Source of the DNA: Sulfurimonas sp.
Lineage (GTDB): Bacteria > Campylobacterota > Campylobacteria > Campylobacterales > Sulfurimonadaceae
Reading direction: 5' to 3'
Length of the DNA: 9,681 bases
Assembly: GCA_002733155.1 (NCBI GenBank)
Contig: NVUO01000027.1
Location: 23,555 to 33,235 of the forward strand
The translations under genes and the position numbers were made by a program. The notes below the pieces were generated by a model that searched no databases, had not been told where the DNA came from, and saw nothing but the letters and a program-made list of their open reading frames with translations. Numbering within the stretch: position 1 is the stretch's first letter; each line of letters begins with the position of its first letter. Of the stretch, positions 6,725 through 9,681 are shown in pieces.

Positions 6725-8169
6725 TGCAAGATTATCTACAACTAACATCATTTATAACAAATGTAGTATTTGTTATGACACTTGGGTTTTATCTTATAAC
6801 AAATTTACAATGGTATGATTATAAACTTTCTCGTGTTATTTTCAAACACCATAAAGCTCATTGGCATCTATTTTATTTTTTTATACCTTTTGTAGCTTAT
6901 TATACAACTGGTAAGTTTTTTTCTATATTTTTATTTTTTGCTCTAATACCAGCATTATTAATCTGGTACAAAAGATTAGATAAAAAACTTGTTTTAACTT
7001 GGCGTGTAAAAAGATTTTTAATTCTTTTAATATCATTAGTAATATTTCAAGATATATTATGTACCCTAAAAGATGCCTGTTTAGTTTATGGTGTATTTAT
7101 GCCATTAGCTGTAGCTTATGCTGGTTCTGTTATGGTTGAGAAGTTCTTATTTTTAACTTTTAAAAAAGAGGCTAAGAAAAAAATTCGTGATATGAAAAAT
7201 TTACAAGTAGTATGTATAACTGGTAGTTACGGTAAGACATCTATTAAAAATTTTGTATCTGAAATTTTATCTAAAAAATATAATGTATACGCAACTCCAA
7301 GAAGCGTAAATACACTTGCTGGTATTGTTAGAGACATAAATGAAAGTTTGCCTGAAGATACTGATATTTATATTTGTGAAGCTGGGGCAAGGGAGAGTGG
7401 TGATATATATGATATATCCACATTCTTAGAACCACAAACTGTAGTAGTTGCAAAGGTGGGTCTTGCTCATATTGAGTACTTTAAAAGCTTAAAAAATATA
7501 ATAAGTGCAAAATTAGAGATTATGCAATCACCTAGGTTAGAGACTGCCTTTATACATAAGTCTGTTACAGATGAGCTACATGAAAAGGTAACTTTTTTTG
7601 GAGATGAAATTCATAATGTTAAGGCTACTTTAGATGGAACAGATTTCACTTTAGAACTTAAAGATACTAACTTAGAACTTCATACAGATATTTTAGGTTC
7701 ATTTCAAACTATGAATATATCTGTAGCTGTTAAAATTGCAAAAAAATTTAATCTGAGTAATGAGTTGATTCAAAAGGCAGTATCAAAATTAAAAGCAGTT
7801 GAACATAGGCTACAAAAGATAGAAGCTGGTGGCAAGATAATACTTGATGATGGTTATAATGGAAACATTGATGGAATGCTAGAGGGCATAAGATTGTGCT
7901 CACTTCATAATGGTAGGAAGGTTATAGTTACCCCTGGTTTAGTTGAAAGTTCAAAAGAATTAAATCTAAAACTTATAGAGGCTATAAATGAGGTATTTGA
8001 TGTAGTTATAGTTACTGGTTCCCTAAATGCAGAATTGTTTGACAAAAATATTACAGTTACAAATAAAACTATGTTAAAAGATAAATCCAAGATTCAAGAG
8101 ATATTAATATCTCACACACAAGCTGGAGATATTATACTCTTTGCTAATGATGCACCAAATTTTATATAA
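6724..8169 (+). CDS. murF: UDP-MurNAc-tripeptide--D-Ala-D-Ala ligase, membrane-fused form
   Basis: ATP-dependent Mur ligase that adds D-Ala-D-Ala to UDP-MurNAc-tripeptide, giving the pentapeptide used by MraY. The 481 residues split in two. Residues 1-143 hold about five hydrophobic helices (near 8-28, 46-61, 64-81, 96-115, 118-141). Residues 160-481 hold the Mur ligase central and C-terminal domains. Catalytic features are the P-loop ITGSYGKTS (165-173, Lys171), EAGARESGDI with Glu219, VGLAHIEYFKS with His249, the probable carbamylated lysine Lys263 in SAKLEIM, EHRLQ with Arg362, and DDGYNGN (375-381). The usual soluble N-terminal domain that holds UDP-MurNAc-tripeptide is missing and replaced by the membrane region. 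GGAG lies 8 nt before the ATG, which overlaps the hydrolase stop. I recall similar membrane-fused MurF proteins in other Campylobacterota. Ddl upstream supports MurF over other Mur-ligase relatives (for example CapB/PgsB-type enzymes, which can also carry N-terminal helices). Confidence 0.9.
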   Translation: MQDYLQLTSFITNVVFVMTLGFYLITNLQWYDYKLSRVIFKHHKAHWHLFYFFIPFVAYYTTGKFFSIFLFFALIPALLIWYKRLDKKLVLTWRVKRFLILLISLVIFQDILCTLKDACLVYGVFMPLAVAYAGSVMVEKFLFLTFKKEAKKKIRDMKNLQVVCITGSYGKTSIKNFVSEILSKKYNVYATPRSVNTLAGIVRDINESLPEDTDIYICEAGARESGDIYDISTFLEPQTVVVAKVGLAHIEYFKSLKNIISAKLEIMQSPRLETAFIHKSVTDELHEKVTFFGDEIHNVKATLDGTDFTLELKDTNLELHTDILGSFQTMNISVAVKIAKKFNLSNELIQKAVSKLKAVEHRLQKIEAGGKIILDDGYNGNIDGMLEGIRLCSLHNGRKVIVTPGLVESSKELNLKLIEAINEVFDVVIVTGSLNAELFDKNITVTNKTMLKDKSKIQEILISHTQAGDIILFANDAPNFI

Positions 8170-8181
8170 GTTGACATTTTA

Positions 8182-8661
8182 GTGATAAATAAAGCTATCA
8201 AATATTTAGGCTATTTTACAGCTTTTGTATTAGTACTATTAGTATTGTTAGTTGTATATGATGCAAGTGCTAGATATTTTTTTTCAACTGGTTCTATAGC
8301 ATTACAGGAGCTTGAATGGCATCTTTTTGATATTATAATTTTATTTGGAATTTCATATACACTAAAAGAAAACAGCCATGTTAGGGTTGATATCTTTTAT
8401 GCTTCATATACAGAAAAAACAAAAGCCTTAGTAAATTTTATTTCATATTTATTTTTTATATTACCTTTTTCATGTTTAATTATATACATAGGCTTAGATT
8501 TTGTAAGTTTGAGTTTTTTACAAGGTGAAATTTCATCAAATCCAGGTGGACTAGAATTTAGATATTTAGTAAAAGCCCTTATGCCTATATCCTTTGTATT
8601 TGTAGTTTTAGTATCACTTCAAGAGCTTAAAATTCATTATAATAAGTGGAAGTCTTTATGA
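8182..8661 (+). CDS. TRAP transporter small permease (DctQ family)
   Basis: Small membrane subunit of a sodium-driven tripartite (TRAP) transporter, which pairs with the large DctM permease to take up solute delivered by a periplasmic binding protein. The 159 residues form four membrane helices (about 8-26, 43-60, 84-106, 130-148). Family hallmarks are YDASARYFF near helix 1, LEWHLFDIIILFGISYTLKENSHVRVD (about 44-70), and NPGGLEFRYLVKALMPISF (about 120-138). That last segment resembles the mannitol/chloroaromatic (TakP-like) subfamily. The start is GTG at 8182; it is the only standard start between the in-frame stop at 8167 and the conserved region, although no Shine-Dalgarno is visible. It lies 12 nt after murF, so it may depend on reinitiation or coupling. 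Its TGA overlaps the dctM ATG. Confidence 0.92.
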   Translation: MINKAIKYLGYFTAFVLVLLVLLVVYDASARYFFSTGSIALQELEWHLFDIIILFGISYTLKENSHVRVDIFYASYTEKTKALVNFISYLFFILPFSCLIIYIGLDFVSLSFLQGEISSNPGGLEFRYLVKALMPISFVFVVLVSLQELKIHYNKWKSL

Positions 8662-9681
8662 TAGCCTTATCTATGTTTGGAGTTGTTTTAGTATTCCTTT
8701 TAGTTGGCATCCCCGTAGCCTTTGTATTTGGAACTGTAGCTATAGTTTTTGCTTTTTTAATTCCATACTTGGGCGTAGAGGTTTTTGAAGTATTACCGTT
8801 TAGAATTTTTGGAATAATGAGCAATACTACTTTAATGGCCGTTCCACTTTTTATAGCAATGGGTCTAGTTTTAGAGAAATCAAAAATGGCTGAACGTTTA
8901 TTAATATCAATGAGTGCTATATTTAGAGGTGTGAATGGTGGTTTAGCTATAAGTGTAGTCTTAGTTGGAGCTATGCTTGCCGCTTCTACTGGTATAGTCT
9001 CAGCCTCAGTTGTAATGATGAGTGTAATAGCCCTTCCTCTTATGTTAAAGGCTGGATATGATAAGTCTTTGGCGTCTGGGACTGTAGCAGCTTCTGGTAC
9101 CTTAGGTCAAATAATCCCTCCATCTATTATACTTATAATTCTAGGGGATGTTATGAGTGTTAGCGTAGGTGATTTATTTATGGGTGCAGTATTGCCCGGT
9201 CTTGTTTTAGTATCTCTTTATATATCTTATATTTTTATAGTCACATATTTTAAGCCAGAGTTAGCCCCAATACCAAAAAATGTAAAAAATGTATCTATAA
9301 AAGAGATAATTATATCTGTAGTGCCACCATTGTTATTAATGGTATCTGTACTTGGAAGTATATTCGCTGGAATAGCCTCACCAACAGAATCAGCTGCTTT
9401 TGGTGTTATGGGTGCTATAGTTTTGAGTTCTTTAAATAGGTCTTTGAGTTTTAGTATGATTAAATATTCTACACTTGAAACAGTAAAGTTAAGTGGAATG
9501 ATATTTATGATTCTAATAGGTGCTACAGCCTTTTCTTTAGTCTTTAATGAACTTGGTGGTACTGATATTATCTTAGAGTTTTTTTCAGATGATATCGCAG
9601 ATGTATGGATGTTTATAGCTATAGCAATGTTAAGTATATTTATCCTTGGTTTTTTTATAGACTTTATTGAGATTAGTTTTA
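8658..9681 (+). CDS. TRAP transporter large permease (DctM family), partial
   Basis: Large channel-forming subunit of the TRAP transporter. 341 residues are present with no stop before the window ends; the family is usually about 425-450, so roughly the last 90-110 are missing. The reading frame opens with ATG in an ATGA overlap with dctQ, and GGA lies 7 nt upstream. Diagnostic stretches are LMAVPLFIAMG (about 57-67), MLAASTGIVSASVV followed by ALPLMLKAGYDKSLASG (about 105-140), SGTLGQIIPPSIILI (about 145-159), GIASPTESAAFG (about 238-249), and FFIDFIEI at the right edge. The ASGTLGQIIPPS and FIDFIEI motifs fit the TRAP subfamily annotated for mannitol/chloroaromatic compounds; its characterised binding proteins include the keto-acid binder TakP. 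The real substrate cannot be read from the permease. The periplasmic binding protein is not in the window and may follow. Confidence 0.95.
   Translation, partial: MIALSMFGVVLVFLLVGIPVAFVFGTVAIVFAFLIPYLGVEVFEVLPFRIFGIMSNTTLMAVPLFIAMGLVLEKSKMAERLLISMSAIFRGVNGGLAISVVLVGAMLAASTGIVSASVVMMSVIALPLMLKAGYDKSLASGTVAASGTLGQIIPPSIILIILGDVMSVSVGDLFMGAVLPGLVLVSLYISYIFIVTYFKPELAPIPKNVKNVSIKEIIISVVPPLLLMVSVLGSIFAGIASPTESAAFGVMGAIVLSSLNRSLSFSMIKYSTLETVKLSGMIFMILIGATAFSLVFNELGGTDIILEFFSDDIADVWMFIAIAMLSIFILGFFIDFIEISF

Noticed and set aside
7905..8090. Minus-strand open frame of 61 codons inside murF
   Set aside because: Antisense to the conserved C-terminal domain of murF, with low-complexity composition and no start signals.
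8171..8176. Perfect TTGACA between murF and dctQ as a -35 box
   Set aside because: No -10-like hexamer occurs 15-18 bp downstream, and Campylobacterota promoters rarely use a -35 box. It is probably chance.
8627..8824. Minus-strand open frame of 65 codons across the dctQ/dctM junction
   Set aside because: Its Thr/Lys-rich composition is what antisense of membrane-helix codons gives; both sense genes are certain.

Overview
The window is AT-rich, gene-dense bacterial chromosome, most likely from a Campylobacterota (epsilonproteobacterial) species and perhaps a free-living Sulfurimonas-like one. The grounds are the base composition, the TAAAAT-type promoter sequences, the membrane-fused form of MurF, and the order cysS-murJ / fapA-ruvA-ddl-hydrolase-murF. 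I recall that order, in whole or in part, from Campylobacter and Helicobacter genomes. The genus is an inference from memory and was not searched.

Layout. Positions 1-2351 lie on the minus strand and hold murJ (lipid II flippase) followed by cysS (cysteinyl-tRNA synthetase, cut by the left edge). A divergent intergenic region of about 110 bp follows (2352-2460), with one back-to-back promoter candidate per direction arranged as an inverted repeat. From 2461 to the right edge everything reads on the plus strand as one tight series: a FapA/DUF342-family protein, ruvA (Holliday junction DNA binding), ddl (D-Ala-D-Ala ligase), an alpha/beta hydrolase of unknown substrate, a membrane-fused murF, and the small and large permeases of a TRAP transporter (dctQ, and dctM cut by the right edge). 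Gaps between these plus-strand genes are at most 13 nt. ddl/hydrolase and hydrolase/murF overlap as TAATG, and dctQ/dctM overlap as ATGA. No internal terminator is visible and no stretch over 300 bases lacks a gene.

How the genes work together. Ddl makes D-Ala-D-Ala, MurF attaches it to UDP-MurNAc-tripeptide, and MurJ flips the finished lipid II across the inner membrane, so three peptidoglycan precursor steps flank one divergent promoter region. The hydrolase is overlapped on both sides by ddl and murF, which makes it the best candidate for an unassigned function. RuvA (recombination), CysRS (translation) and the FapA-family protein are housekeeping passengers or loosely linked. The TRAP permeases look like the keto-acid/mannitol/chloroaromatic (TakP-like) subfamily and probably import an organic acid; their binding protein is not in the window.

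I see no mobile element, CRISPR array, tRNA, rRNA, riboswitch or defence system. The noteworthy points are variations on core machinery: a MurF whose N-terminal substrate domain is replaced by a multi-helix membrane region, a MurJ that seems to lack its last transmembrane helix, an embedded orphan hydrolase, and a symmetric divergent promoter.
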